This document shows, in pieces, positions 52,137 to 59,840 of a stretch of DNA of 64,000 nt. The position numbers and the translations under genes were made by a program. The notes beneath the pieces are model-generated. The model was not told the DNA's origin and did no database searches. It saw only the letters and a list, made by a program, of their open reading frames with translations. Position 1 is the first letter of the stretch, and each line of letters starts with the position of its first letter. The stretch is from Pedococcus bigeumensis (GTDB lineage: Bacteria > Actinomycetota > Actinomycetes > Actinomycetales > Dermatophilaceae): assembly GCF_006438965.1 (NCBI RefSeq), contig NZ_RCZM01000008.1, forward strand, positions 1 through 64,000. Direction: 5' to 3'.

Positions 52137-52174
52137 CGCCTACTGCCTTTTCTATTCAGTTGTCGAACGTCCAC

Positions 52175-52206
52175 CGCCCCGGACCCCCATCAGGGGGCCC
52201 GGGGCG
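52175..52206. terminator. Strong GC hairpin near the right transposon end
   Basis: CGCCCCGG pairs with CCGGGGCG, with an inner CCCCC/GGGGG, around a short loop. It could insulate the cyclase gene from nrdJ read-through. Confidence 0.4.
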
Positions 52207-52220
52207 ACGGCTTTGTCGGT

Positions 52221-52250
52221 GTTATCGCTCCGAGAAGCGATAACGATAAA
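52221..52250. promoter_or_regulatory. GTTATCGCT dyad near the right transposon end
   Basis: GTTATCGCT (52221-52229) and AGCGATAAC (52236-52244) form a perfect dyad with a 6-nt spacer, followed by GATAAAA. The same GTTATCG core is repeated near the left end before the wHTH gene. Probably an operator or accessory transposase site. Confidence 0.45.
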
Positions 52251-52318
52251 AACTGTCACTCACGCAACTACGTGACACTCCGCGCAACTCGTGCGTGACA
52301 TTTCCGCGCAACTCGTCA
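52251..52318. repeat. Right end of the transposon
   Basis: Two closely related units, GTGACACTCCGCGCAACTCG and the one starting GTGACATTTCCGCGCAACTC, are spaced 23-24 nt apart, with a weaker third copy (TCACTCACGCAACTA) before them. It ends CAACTCGTCA at 52318, the inverted match of the left end. Confidence 0.65.
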
Positions 52319-52323
52319 TCAGC
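52319..52323. repeat. Target-site duplication, right copy (TCAGC)
   Basis: TCAGC directly after the right end; it contains the nrdJ stop codon (TGA on the minus strand), which the insertion therefore preserved. Confidence 0.6.
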
Positions 52324-55249
52324 TGCAGCCGCTGGTGCTTCCGCAGCCTTCGCAGACGTAGCAGGAGCCGGCGGGGCGCATCTTGGTCCCGCAGGTCAGG
52401 CACATCGGCGCGTCGGCGGAGATGCCCTGGAACTTCTCCAGGAGCTCGGCGGACGAGTGGACCTCGCCCGACACCTCACGAGCTGAGGCGGCACCAGCAC
52501 CGGACTTCACCTTGTCGGCGTCGATTGCCTTGCCCTCGACCGTGGCCTCGGACTTCGCAGCTGCCGGCTTGGTGACCGGGGCGGACTGGCTGAAGTTCTC
52601 CAGCTCGTCCTCGAGCTCCTCGTCCGACTCGTCGGCCTCGGTGTCCTGGTAGGAACCGGTCTCGAGCTGGCGAGCCCGCTCGGATGCGGTGTGGATGCCC
52701 ATGAACGAACGGGTGTCGAAGTCCATGTGGTCCAGCGCCAGGCGGCGGAACACGTAGTCCATGATCGACTGCGCCATCCGCACGTCGGGGTCGTCCGTCA
52801 AGCCAGCAGGCTCGAACCGCAGGTTGGTGAACTTCTCGACGAAGGTCTCCAGCGGCACGCCGTACTGCAGGCCGATCGACACGGCGATCGAGAACGCGTC
52901 CATCACGCCGGCCAGGGTCGAGCCCTGCTTGCCGAACTTGAGGAAGATCTCGCCCAGGTCGCCCGACTCGTAGGTGCCGGCGGTGAGGTAACCCTCCGCG
53001 CCACCCACAGCGAACGACGTGGTCTGCGAGGTCCGGCGCTTCGGCAGGCGCTTGCGCACCGGGCGGTACTCGACGACTCGCTCGATCTTGGCCTCGGCAG
53101 CAGCCGTGACCTTGTCAGCAGCAGCGTCCTTGGCGGTGGACCCACCATCGGACAGCGGCTGGCCGACCTTGCAGTTGTCGCGGTAGACCGCGATCGCCTT
53201 GAGGCCGAGCTTCCAGCCCTGCATGTGGACGTCCTCGATCTCCTCGACCGTGGCGTTCTCGGGCAGGTTGACCGTCTTGGAGATCGCGCCGGACAGGAAC
53301 GGCTGGACCGCCGCCATCATCCGCACGTGGCCCATGGCCTCGATCGACCTTGCGCCCATGGCGGTGTCGAAGATCTCGTAGTGCTCGGTCTTGAGGCCGG
53401 GGGCGTCGATGACGTGACCCTTGTCGGCGATGTACTCGACGATCGCCTCGATGGTCTCGCCGGTGTAGCCCAGCTTCTTGAGCGCACGCGGGATGGTCAG
53501 GTTGACGATCTGCATCGACCCGCCACCGACGAGCTTCTTGAACTTCACCAGCGAGAAGTCGGGCTCGATGCCGGTGGTGTCGCAGTCCATCATGAAGCCG
53601 ATGGTGCCGGTGGGCGCCAAGACGCTCGCCTGGGCGTTGCGGTAGCCGTTCTTCTCGCCGACCTTGACCACGTCGTCCCACGCCTTGGTGGCAGCGCGGT
53701 GGATGGCCGTGTCCATCGTGTCGAGCGGACGGATCGAGTCGTTGGCGCTCTGGTGCTTGCGCATCACGCGCTTGTGGGCGTCAGCGTTCCGGGCGTACCC
53801 GGCATACGGACCGACCACGGCGGCCATCTCGGCGGACCGCTTGTAGGCGGCACCGGTGAGCAGCGAGGTGATCGCGGCAGCGAGGCTGCGGCCACCCTCG
53901 GAGTCGTACCCGTGACCGGTCGCCATGAGCAGCGCGCCGAGGTTGGCGTAGCCGATGCCCAGTTGGCGGTAGTCACGCGTGGTGTCGCCGATCGCCTCGG
54001 TCGGGAAGTCCGCGAAGCAGATCGAGATGTCCATCGCCGTGATGACCAGCTCGGCGACCTGCTGGAACTTCTTGGCGTCGAACGTGTCGTCGTCGCGCAG
54101 GAACTTGAGCAGGTTGAGCGAGGCCAGGTTGCACGAGGAGTTGTCGAGCGACATGTACTCGGAGCACGGGTTGGACGCGGTGATCCGGCCGGTCTCGGGG
54201 TTGGTGTGCCAGTCGTTGATGACGTCGTCGTACTGGATGCCCGGGTCGGCGCACTCCCACGAGGCCTCCGCGATCTTGCGGAACAGCTCGCGGGCGTCGA
54301 CCGTCTCGATGACCTCACCGGTGCCGCGGGCGCGCAGCCCGAACTCGGTGCCGTCCTCGACCGCCTTCATGAACTCGTCGCTGACGCGGACCGAGTTGTT
54401 GGCGTTCTGGTACTGGACACTCACGATGTCCTTGCCGCCGAGGTCCATGTCGAAGCCGGCGTCACGCAGCGCGCGGATCTTGTCCTCCTCGCGCGCCTTG
54501 GTCTGGACGAACTCCATGATGTCGGGGTGGTCGACGTCGAGCACGACCATCTTGGCCGCACGACGGGTCGCGCCACCGGACTTGATCGTCCCCGCGGACG
54601 CGTCGGCGCCACGCATGAAGGAGACCGGGCCGGAAGCCGTGCCACCGGAGGACAGCAGCTCCTTGGAGGAACGGATCCGCGACAGGTTGAGGCCGGCGCC
54701 GGAGCCGCCCTTGAAGATGAAGCCCTCTTCCTTGTACCAGTTGAGGATCGAGTCCATCGAGTCGTCAACGGCGAGGATGAAGCAGGCGGAGACCTGCTGC
54801 GGGCTGGCGGTGCCGACGTTGAACCACACCGGGGAGTTGAAGCTGAACACCTGGTGCAGCAGGGCGTAGGTCAGCTCGTGCTCGAAGATCTCGGCGTCCT
54901 CGGCGTTCGAGAAGTAGCCGTGGTCCTTGCCCGCCTTGACGTAGGTCAGCACGACGCGGTCGATGAGCTGCTTGAGCCCGGTCTCACGCTTGTCGGTGCC
55001 GAGCGCGCCGCGGAAGTACTTGGTCGTCACGATCGTGGAGGCGTTGACCGACCAGAAGTCGGGGAACTCGACCCCGCGCTGCTCGAAGATCGTCTCGCCG
55101 GTCTTCCAGTTCTGCTGGACGACGTCGCGCTTCTCCCACGTCACCTCGTCGTACGGGTGCACACCAGGGGTGGTGTAGATCCGCTCAACCTTCACGCCTT
55201 TGCCAGCGCTCTTGCGAGCACCTGCCCTAGCGCCTGCGGTTTCAGTCAT
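52319..55249 (-). CDS. nrdJ: Vitamin B12-dependent (class II) ribonucleotide reductase
   Basis: A 976-residue enzyme that makes deoxynucleotides using adenosylcobalamin. Visible are the start of the barrel with SACFILAVDDSMDSI, NPCSEYMSLDNSSCNLASLN, and the redox-active C-terminal tail with cysteine pairs (CLTCG, CYVCEGCG). GGGAGG precedes the ATG at a normal distance. It is the second gene after nrdR and should be repressed by NrdR. The transposon lies directly at its stop codon, so it has lost its own terminator; the enzyme itself is intact. Confidence 0.95.
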   Translation of the reverse strand: MTETAGARAGARKSAGKGVKVERIYTTPGVHPYDEVTWEKRDVVQQNWKTGETIFEQRGVEFPDFWSVNASTIVTTKYFRGALGTDKRETGLKQLIDRVVLTYVKAGKDHGYFSNAEDAEIFEHELTYALLHQVFSFNSPVWFNVGTASPQQVSACFILAVDDSMDSILNWYKEEGFIFKGGSGAGLNLSRIRSSKELLSSGGTASGPVSFMRGADASAGTIKSGGATRRAAKMVVLDVDHPDIMEFVQTKAREEDKIRALRDAGFDMDLGGKDIVSVQYQNANNSVRVSDEFMKAVEDGTEFGLRARGTGEVIETVDARELFRKIAEASWECADPGIQYDDVINDWHTNPETGRITASNPCSEYMSLDNSSCNLASLNLLKFLRDDDTFDAKKFQQVAELVITAMDISICFADFPTEAIGDTTRDYRQLGIGYANLGALLMATGHGYDSEGGRSLAAAITSLLTGAAYKRSAEMAAVVGPYAGYARNADAHKRVMRKHQSANDSIRPLDTMDTAIHRAATKAWDDVVKVGEKNGYRNAQASVLAPTGTIGFMMDCDTTGIEPDFSLVKFKKLVGGGSMQIVNLTIPRALKKLGYTGETIEAIVEYIADKGHVIDAPGLKTEHYEIFDTAMGARSIEAMGHVRMMAAVQPFLSGAISKTVNLPENATVEEIEDVHMQGWKLGLKAIAVYRDNCKVGQPLSDGGSTAKDAAADKVTAAAEAKIERVVEYRPVRKRLPKRRTSQTTSFAVGGAEGYLTAGTYESGDLGEIFLKFGKQGSTLAGVMDAFSIAVSIGLQYGVPLETFVEKFTNLRFEPAGLTDDPDVRMAQSIMDYVFRRLALDHMDFDTRSFMGIHTASERARQLETGSYQDTEADESDEELEDELENFSQSAPVTKPAAAKSEATVEGKAIDADKVKSGAGAASAREVSGEVHSSAELLEKFQGISADAPMCLTCGTKMRPAGSCYVCEGCGSTSGCS

Positions 55250-55322
55250 TCTCGTGGCCTCCCTAGCCCCTGGTACTTCTTAGTTTGATTGTCTCGTGCG
55301 GCACTGACAGTGCCGCGCTGCT

Positions 55323-55372
55323 CTGGTGGTGCGGTGCTTCGGTGGTGCGTTGCCGCTGGTGGTGCGGTGCTG
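55323..55372. repeat. Three 16-17-bp repeats between nrdR and nrdJ
   Basis: CTGGTGGTGCGGTGCTT, CGGTGGTGCGTTGCCG and CTGGTGGTGCGGTGCTG follow each other from 55323, 55340 and 55356. They lie in the nrdJ leader. Confidence 0.6.
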
Positions 55373-55427
55373 CTCGACGTGCTGGGCATGCGGTGCCCAG
55401 TCCGTCGTGCCCGTGGTCCGGGCGGGA

Positions 55428-55469
55428 AGGCGGGTATGCCGCGGGCTCAGCCCGGCGGCATACCCGCCT
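55428..55469. terminator. GGTATGCCG-family palindrome overlapping the nrdR end
   Basis: AGGCGGGTATGCCGCGGGCT (55428-55447) pairs with 55449-55469 with one extra G. The nrdR stop codon lies inside the palindrome, so the last residues of NrdR (AGMPPG) are encoded by the repeat. Confidence 0.65.
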
Positions 55470-55959
55470 GGGTCTGTGGTCGTGCTCGCGGCTCCGGCTC
55501 GGTGCCGGTGGCGTCGCGCCCTGCGCGGAGCAGGGTGATCGCACCCTCGAAGTCCTCGAGGCTGTCGAACGCCTGGTACACACTGGCGAAGCGCAGGTAG
55601 GCGACCTCGTCGAGCTCGCGCAACGGTCCGAGGATCGCCAGGCCCACCTCGTGGGCCTCGACCTCGGCCTGCCCCTGCTGGCGGATGCACTCCTCGACCC
55701 GCTGGGCCAGGATCGCGAGGTCGTCCTCGGTGACGGGACGCCCCTGGCAGGCCTTGCGGACGCCGACCAGGACCTTGCTGCGGCTGAACGGCTCGTTGGC
55801 GCCGGAGCGCTTGGTGACCGTCAGGCTCGCCGTCTCGATGGTGGTGAAGCGACGACCGCACTCGGGGCACTGGCGACGCCGACGGATGGAGCTGCCGTCA
55901 TCGGTGGTGCGCGAGTCCATCACGCGGGAGTCGGTGTGACGGCAGAACGGGCAGTGCAT
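55447..55959 (-). CDS. nrdR: Transcriptional repressor of ribonucleotide reductase genes
   Basis: A 170-residue protein with a zinc ribbon (C3, C6, C31, C34: MHCPFC and CPECGRRF) and an ATP-cone domain ([20 protein letters not shown]). NrdR senses dATP/ATP and represses nrd operons by binding pairs of NrdR boxes; two such boxes lie upstream at 56060-56107. ATG 55959 follows AAGGAGATC. The C-terminal tail appears extended by a palindromic repeat. Confidence 0.95.
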   Translation of the reverse strand: MHCPFCRHTDSRVMDSRTTDDGSSIRRRRQCPECGRRFTTIETASLTVTKRSGANEPFSRSKVLVGVRKACQGRPVTEDDLAILAQRVEECIRQQGQAEVEAHEVGLAILGPLRELDEVAYLRFASVYQAFDSLEDFEGAITLLRAGRDATGTEPEPRARPQTQAGMPPG

Positions 55960-56000
55960 GTCGATCTCCTTCCGGTGGTGGGGGTCGTCTGGCGGCAAAT

Positions 56001-56045
56001 CTGGGGACAAGACTGTGGACGTACTGGGGACAACGTGTGGACAAC
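56001..56045. promoter_or_regulatory. Cluster of four DnaA-box-like sites upstream of nrdR
   Basis: GGGGACAAG (56003), TGTGGACGT (56014), GGGGACAAC (56026) and TGTGGACAA (56036) are spaced about 11 nt apart, one turn of the helix. The last is a perfect actinobacterial DnaA box. DnaA control of ribonucleotide reductase is known in E. coli. Confidence 0.5.
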
Positions 56046-56059
56046 CCGCCCTGGCCTGT

Positions 56060-56107
56060 GCACTACATGTGGACGAACTACAGCGGTGTAACCACTAGAT
56101 GTAGGGA
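56060..56107. promoter_or_regulatory. Pair of NrdR boxes
   Basis: GCACTACATGTGGAC (56060-56074) and CCACTAGATGTAGGG (56092-56106) match the NrdR operator pattern (ACTACATCTAGT-like). Their centres are 32 bp apart, three helical turns, as in other NrdR-controlled promoters. Confidence 0.7.
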
Positions 56108-56383
56108 TAGTGTGCCCCCCTGTGACCTAGGACGCAAGCCGTTCCCGGAAACTTGTCTCGAAGTGTGCATCGCCGCAGGTCAGCGGCCTGCGGCGGCGCG
56201 GCGCGACACGCCGCGACCACCCTTAAATTGGTGCTGGTGTGACTGGTGTGACGTCAGAGGCGCCCAGATGTGGGGTCGGCCGTCGCCCAGCGCCCCTACA
56301 TGTGGTGGGTGCGCTTCCCACGCCCGCTCGTAGGCCCTCTCGGGCCGTTTCGGGCCGTTTCGGGCCGTGCGGGCCCCGGGGAC
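56108..56383. other. Region between the nrdR operator and the ZIP gene
   Basis: Contains a hairpin (GCCGCAGG 56172-56179 with CCTGCGGC 56187-56194), a further NrdR-box-like CCTACATGTGG at 56294, and three copies of CGGGCCGTTT at 56341-56370. No gene seen. Confidence 0.4.
56341..56370. repeat. 10-bp tandem repeat (three copies)
   Basis: CGGGCCGTTT occurs twice exactly and once as CGGGCCGTGC, just after the ZIP gene stop. Possibly part of its terminator region. Confidence 0.7.
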
Positions 56384-57109
56384 TCAGGCCATCGAGAGCA
56401 GGAACGCGGCGCTGAACCCCACCACCGTGAGCAGGCCCACGAGCCGTCCGGCGTGCTCCACGGCCTCGGGCAGCATCGTGTCGGCGAGCATCGTGAGGAT
56501 CGCCCCGGCTGCAAACGCCTGGATCGTCGCCACGACGGCCGGGTCGGCTCCGTCGAGCAGGACCCCGCCGAGCGCCGCTGCGACGGTGGAGGCTGCTGTG
56601 ACCGCCAGCCACATGCCCATGATGAAGCGCGTGCTGTGCCCTGCCGACTTCATCCCGGCCGAGGACGACAGGCCTTCGGGGATGTTGGACAGGAACACTG
56701 CGGCGACGACCGCGACGCCCACGCCTCCCCCGCCGATCGTGCTCACGCCGATCGCCGCAGACTCCGGTATGCCGTCGAGCAGGGCACCGAGCGCGAGCGC
56801 GGTCCCAGCCGCGCCGGCCTGGGGGCCGTTGGGACTCTTGCGACGGTGGCCACCGCGGCTGTCGATCCACCAGTCGCCGAGGAAGAACACGACCGACCCG
56901 GCAAGCAGGCCCAGGACCGTCGAGACTCCCCCGGCCTTGTCGTAGGCCTTTCCCGCCAGCTCGAAGGTCAGCGCACTGACGAGCACCCCTGAGCCGATCG
57001 CCATGACCCAGCCGATGACGCGCTTGGAGGCAGGCAGCCAGATGCCTGCTGCCGCCCCGATGAGTAGCGCGAATCCCCCGACGAACCCCCAGAACCCTGC
57101 TTCGAGCAC
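56384..57109 (-). CDS. ZIP-family metal transporter
   Basis: A 241-residue membrane protein with about eight helices. The metal-binding helices show DGIPESAAIGVS and SNIPEGLSSS, the bacterial version of the ZIP HNxPEG motif. A charged loop (SRGGHRRKSPNG) lies between helices 3 and 4. GTG 57109 is chosen because AGGAGA lies at a good distance; the longer frame is not supported. It probably imports or exports zinc or a similar divalent metal. Confidence 0.85.
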   Translation of the reverse strand: MLEAGFWGFVGGFALLIGAAAGIWLPASKRVIGWVMAIGSGVLVSALTFELAGKAYDKAGGVSTVLGLLAGSVVFFLGDWWIDSRGGHRRKSPNGPQAGAAGTALALGALLDGIPESAAIGVSTIGGGGVGVAVVAAVFLSNIPEGLSSSAGMKSAGHSTRFIMGMWLAVTAASTVAAALGGVLLDGADPAVVATIQAFAAGAILTMLADTMLPEAVEHAGRLVGLLTVVGFSAAFLLSMA

Positions 57110-57237
57110 CCGCGTCTCCTGTCCTTCGGCGATCCACGACCACGCTGACCTGCGCCGATGCGGCAGCAGGACCTTGGACACTACTCGCGCAGTCCGCGGC
57201 CGAGCACGCTCAAGGGACCACTTGGAGAGGACCACCA

Positions 57238-57397
57238 TGAACACCTGTCGACTCGGCAGCACGGTTGCCGTCATCACGGACGGGGCTTCCGGAACCGCCC
57301 CCGCCAGCGCCCAAGCGCTCGCGCGCTCCGGTGCCGCCCTCTCGTGCTGGACCTGGACGGGAGCGCTGACTACGCGGTGCTGTGTGGAGGCTCATGA
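57238..57397 (+). pseudogene. Short-chain dehydrogenase N-terminal remnant
   Basis: ATG 57238, with GGAGAGG before it, starts GSTVAVITDGASGTAPASAQ and ALARSGAAL, the first strand and helix of an SDR enzyme. A frameshift then leads into VLDLDGSADY, the next strand, before a stop. The nucleotide-binding glycines are partly lost (GASGTAP instead of GASGIG) and the rest of the gene is absent. Confidence 0.55.
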
Positions 57398-57447
57398 GGG
57401 CCGCTGCGCAGGGATCTCGCGCCACTGCCGGGTGGTTGAGTGGGTGG

Positions 57448-58046
57448 ATGAGCGAGGAGGTCTGGGAGACGCACCCGGTGACGCCGGACCGGTTCGAGGA
57501 CTTCGCCGACGTCATCAACAGGAACCGTCGGCCCACCCACTGCTGGTGCCTGTCGCACCGCCTCCAGGCCAAGGAGATCACTGAGCTCGGCGGACCCGGC
57601 AAGGACGCACGGGAGCGGGCGATGCGCAACCTCTGCGAACGAGAGCATCCGCCCGGGGTGGTCACCTACCTCGACGGCGAGCCGGTCGGCTGGTGCAACA
57701 TCGGCCCCCGTGCGGAGATCACCCGGCTAGCGCGGTCCAAGCTCATCCGGCCCACCGACGACCTGCCGGTGTGGAGCATCGTGTGCGTCGTGGTGCGTTC
57801 CGGATTCCGCAGGCGCGGCGTGACAGGACGCCTCATCGAGGGCGCGGTGGCGTATGCCGCGTCGCACGGCGCGCCGGCCGTCGAGGCCCACCCGGTCGAC
57901 CCGGGCGACCCGGGCGGATGGACCTGACGATGGCCTTCGTGGGGACCCGCAGCATGTTCGAGAAGGCCGGTTTCGCGGTCGTCGGGACGACCGATGCGGT
58001 CGCCAGCAAGCTGCCGCGACTGGTGATGCGACGGTCCTTGGCCTGA
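57448..58046 (+). pseudogene. GNAT acetyltransferase, frameshifted near the C-terminus
   Basis: From ATG 57448 (MSEEVWETHPVTPDRFEDFA) the protein is a GNAT-type acetyltransferase: YLDGEPVGWCNIGPRAE, WSIVCVVVRSGFRRRGVTGR with the acetyl-CoA loop. It hits a stop at 57927 in the sequence reading VDPGDPGGWT. The rest (MDLTMAFVGTRSMFEKAGFA to the stop at 58046) continues in the frame shifted by -1, so one base is missing near 57912-57917. This may be a real inactivation or a sequencing error in a G/C run. Confidence 0.7.
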
Positions 58047-58152
58047 ACCTGTGCCGCTGGCAGTCGGAGGCGATCTTATGCAAACGGACGATCCCGAGGC
58101 CAGACGACGCTAGGACGCTTGGAACACAGGCCCGGCATCGAGGGGATTCGGC

Positions 58153-58611
58153 ATGGCCGCAAAGGATGGCGAGAGTGGCGGCACCCTGATGACGGTGGTC
58201 AAGGCAGTCACCGCCATCGCGGTCATGATCACGGCCGTGTTCGGGGTGTTCAAGCTCTTCGTCAGTGACGAGGGGCCGGTGAGTCACCCGGCCAGCAGCT
58301 CCAGTTCCACCATCGCGACGCCACACGTCGACATCGGCCCGGCCTCGCTCTTCCTCAACCGCGACAGCGGGCCCGGGGGCACCACGGTGAAGGTGAGTGG
58401 CGAGGGGTTCGGGCCGGGTGAGCGGGTGACCTTCCGGTTCCACGTCGATCAGGTGGGCACGACCAAGGCCAACGCGGAGGGGAAGTTCTCCAACGTGTCG
58501 TTGACCATTCCGTCGACCCTCTCGGCGTTCGCGCCCCAGCAGTTCAACCTCTCGGCCACTGGCAGTGCGAGCCTCAAGAACGCCCTTGCTCCTTTCCAGC
58601 TCACCGGCTGA
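58153..58611 (+). CDS. Membrane-anchored protein of unknown function
   Basis: A 152-residue protein with one N-terminal membrane helix (VVKAVTAIAVMITAVFGVF) and an outer beta-rich domain (GPGGTTVKVSGEGFGPGERV) that resembles an IPT/TIG-type immunoglobulin fold, linked by a Ser-rich stretch. Function unknown. Confidence 0.65.
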   Translation: MAAKDGESGGTLMTVVKAVTAIAVMITAVFGVFKLFVSDEGPVSHPASSSSSTIATPHVDIGPASLFLNRDSGPGGTTVKVSGEGFGPGERVTFRFHVDQVGTTKANAEGKFSNVSLTIPSTLSAFAPQQFNLSATGSASLKNALAPFQLTG

Positions 58612-58686
58612 CGCCGGCGACGGCTGCCGGCACCGTCGACGCCCGCAAGCCGAAGGCCCTCGTCTACGAGCGAAACGCCACGGGAA

Positions 58687-59295
58687 CTACTGCTTCACGG
58701 CGTAGTCGATGAAGGTCGCGTGCTCGCTCTGCCGGACGCCCAGGTGGGTCAGCTCGATGTCCTGCTCGAACCCCTCGAACAACCGCTTGCCTCCGCCCAG
58801 GATCAGCGGGGCCACGACGATGCTGAGCTCGTCGACCAGCCCGGCGGCGAGCGCCTGGCGGATGATGTCGGCACCACCGCTGATCGCCACGTCCTTGTCG
58901 CCCGCAGCTGCCTTGGCCCTGTCGATGGCCTCCACCACGCCGTCCACGAACACGAAGGCGTCCCCTTCGGGCTGCTCCTCCGGCCGGTGCGTGACGATGA
59001 AGGTCGGGACGCCCCACGGGTTCTGGTCACCCCAGTGCCCTGCCGCCTCGTACATCCACCGGCCGGCGACAGCAGCGCCCATCCTCGCGAAGGCGGCATC
59101 CATCCACTCCTTCTCGACGCCGCCCAGGTCGGACCCGGGCTGTGAGCCGGGCTCCGCGTCGTAGGCCCACGGACCGCCGAACACCCAGTAGTGCAGCCGT
59201 TCGCCGCCCTCTCCCAGCCCCTTGCCCGGACCGTCGTCAGGTCCGGTGATGTAGCCGTCCACCGACATCGTGATGCTCGCGCCCACCTTGCTCAT
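58687..59295 (-). CDS. Dihydrofolate-reductase-like (RibD C-terminal) protein
   Basis: A 202-residue protein of the RibD-C/YwjB type: MSKVGASITMSVDGYITGPD at the start, VAGRWMYEAAGHWG, and the NADPH-binding DVAISGGADIIRQALAAGLV. The YxxGPD-start subgroup is widespread in actinobacteria; the substrate is unknown. AGGAGG precedes ATG 59295. Confidence 0.85.
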   Translation of the reverse strand: MSKVGASITMSVDGYITGPDDGPGKGLGEGGERLHYWVFGGPWAYDAEPGSQPGSDLGGVEKEWMDAAFARMGAAVAGRWMYEAAGHWGDQNPWGVPTFIVTHRPEEQPEGDAFVFVDGVVEAIDRAKAAAGDKDVAISGGADIIRQALAAGLVDELSIVVAPLILGGGKRLFEGFEQDIELTHLGVRQSEHATFIDYAVKQ

Positions 59296-59367
59296 CTCTG
59301 CCTCCTGGTCGTGGTGCTCCTGGTCATTGGACCTACCAGGCATATCGACCGGCGACGGGGCACGAAC

Positions 59368-59793
59368 TCATCGGTCGCCCTCGCAGCGCGCCTTCAGACC
59401 AGCCGCCTCGGTGGCGAGGTAGCGGTCGGTCAGGCCGTGGTAGAACCGGGCCATCACCGACCCGACCAGCCCGCCCTGCTCGACCGCCAACCGCACCCGG
59501 CTCCCGCCACCCGGCAGCGATTCCACGGTGTGCCGCGCCGTGGTCGTGATCCCGGGTCCGGTCGCCACCCAGGTGAACGACTGACCCGGTTCGAGCTCGG
59601 TGACGACGTACTCGGTCTCGGGGATCTTGGGCTGGTTGATCTTTGCCCGCGATCCGGATCGCAGCGGCCCCTCGTCCAGGCGCCGTACCCAGGTCACCGT
59701 CTCGGTCCACTCCGACCACCGCTCGACGTCGGCCAGCACCTCCCAGACCCGCTCGGGTGGTGCCGCGATGTCGACGGTCGTGCTCTGTTTCAT
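59368..59793 (-). CDS. SRPBCC family protein (polyketide cyclase-like)
   Basis: A 141-residue START-like domain protein (VDIAAPPERVWEVLADVERW at the start, FYHGLTDRYLATEAAGLKAR in the terminal helix). ATG 59793. It probably binds a hydrophobic small molecule. It is divergent from the winged-helix gene at 59841. Confidence 0.8.
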   Translation of the reverse strand: MKQSTTVDIAAPPERVWEVLADVERWSEWTETVTWVRRLDEGPLRSGSRAKINQPKIPETEYVVTELEPGQSFTWVATGPGITTTARHTVESLPGGGSRVRLAVEQGGLVGSVMARFYHGLTDRYLATEAAGLKARCEGDR

Positions 59794-59840
59794 GCCGCCA
59801 TGGTCGCGCACTTGTCGGCGGTCTTCGAGAGGATGCGGGC

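Larger units (their letters stand above)
32850..52318. mobile_element. 19.5-kb Mu/Tn7-like transposon inserted at the 3' end of nrdJ
   Basis: Seen: inverted, related ends (10 of 12 terminal bases match), a repeated CGAGTTG unit in both ends, TG...CA termini, a 5-bp TCAGC duplication, an internal operon for a DDE transposase and an AAA ATPase, and absence of the GGTATGCCG palindromes that mark the flanking chromosome. Known: Mu and Tn7 transposons share these traits, and Tn7 inserts downstream of glmS through a target protein. Inferred: this element used the nrdJ 3' end as its site and carries defence genes as cargo. The transposase operon lies in the middle rather than at one end, so a nested structure is possible. 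Confidence 0.7.

Noticed and set aside
42047-52318. Treating the 42-kb array and the right end as the two ends of one 10-kb element
   Set aside because: The two arrays have the same orientation; transposon ends should be inverted. The inverted partner of the right end is at 32,850.
52691-55288. 865-aa plus-strand frame opposite nrdJ
   Set aside because: It is the antisense of nrdJ, with low-complexity Val/Asp/Arg composition and no recognisable domain.
55250-55427. Cobalamin riboswitch before nrdJ
   Set aside because: The leader is short and repeat-rich and shows no B12-box sequence.
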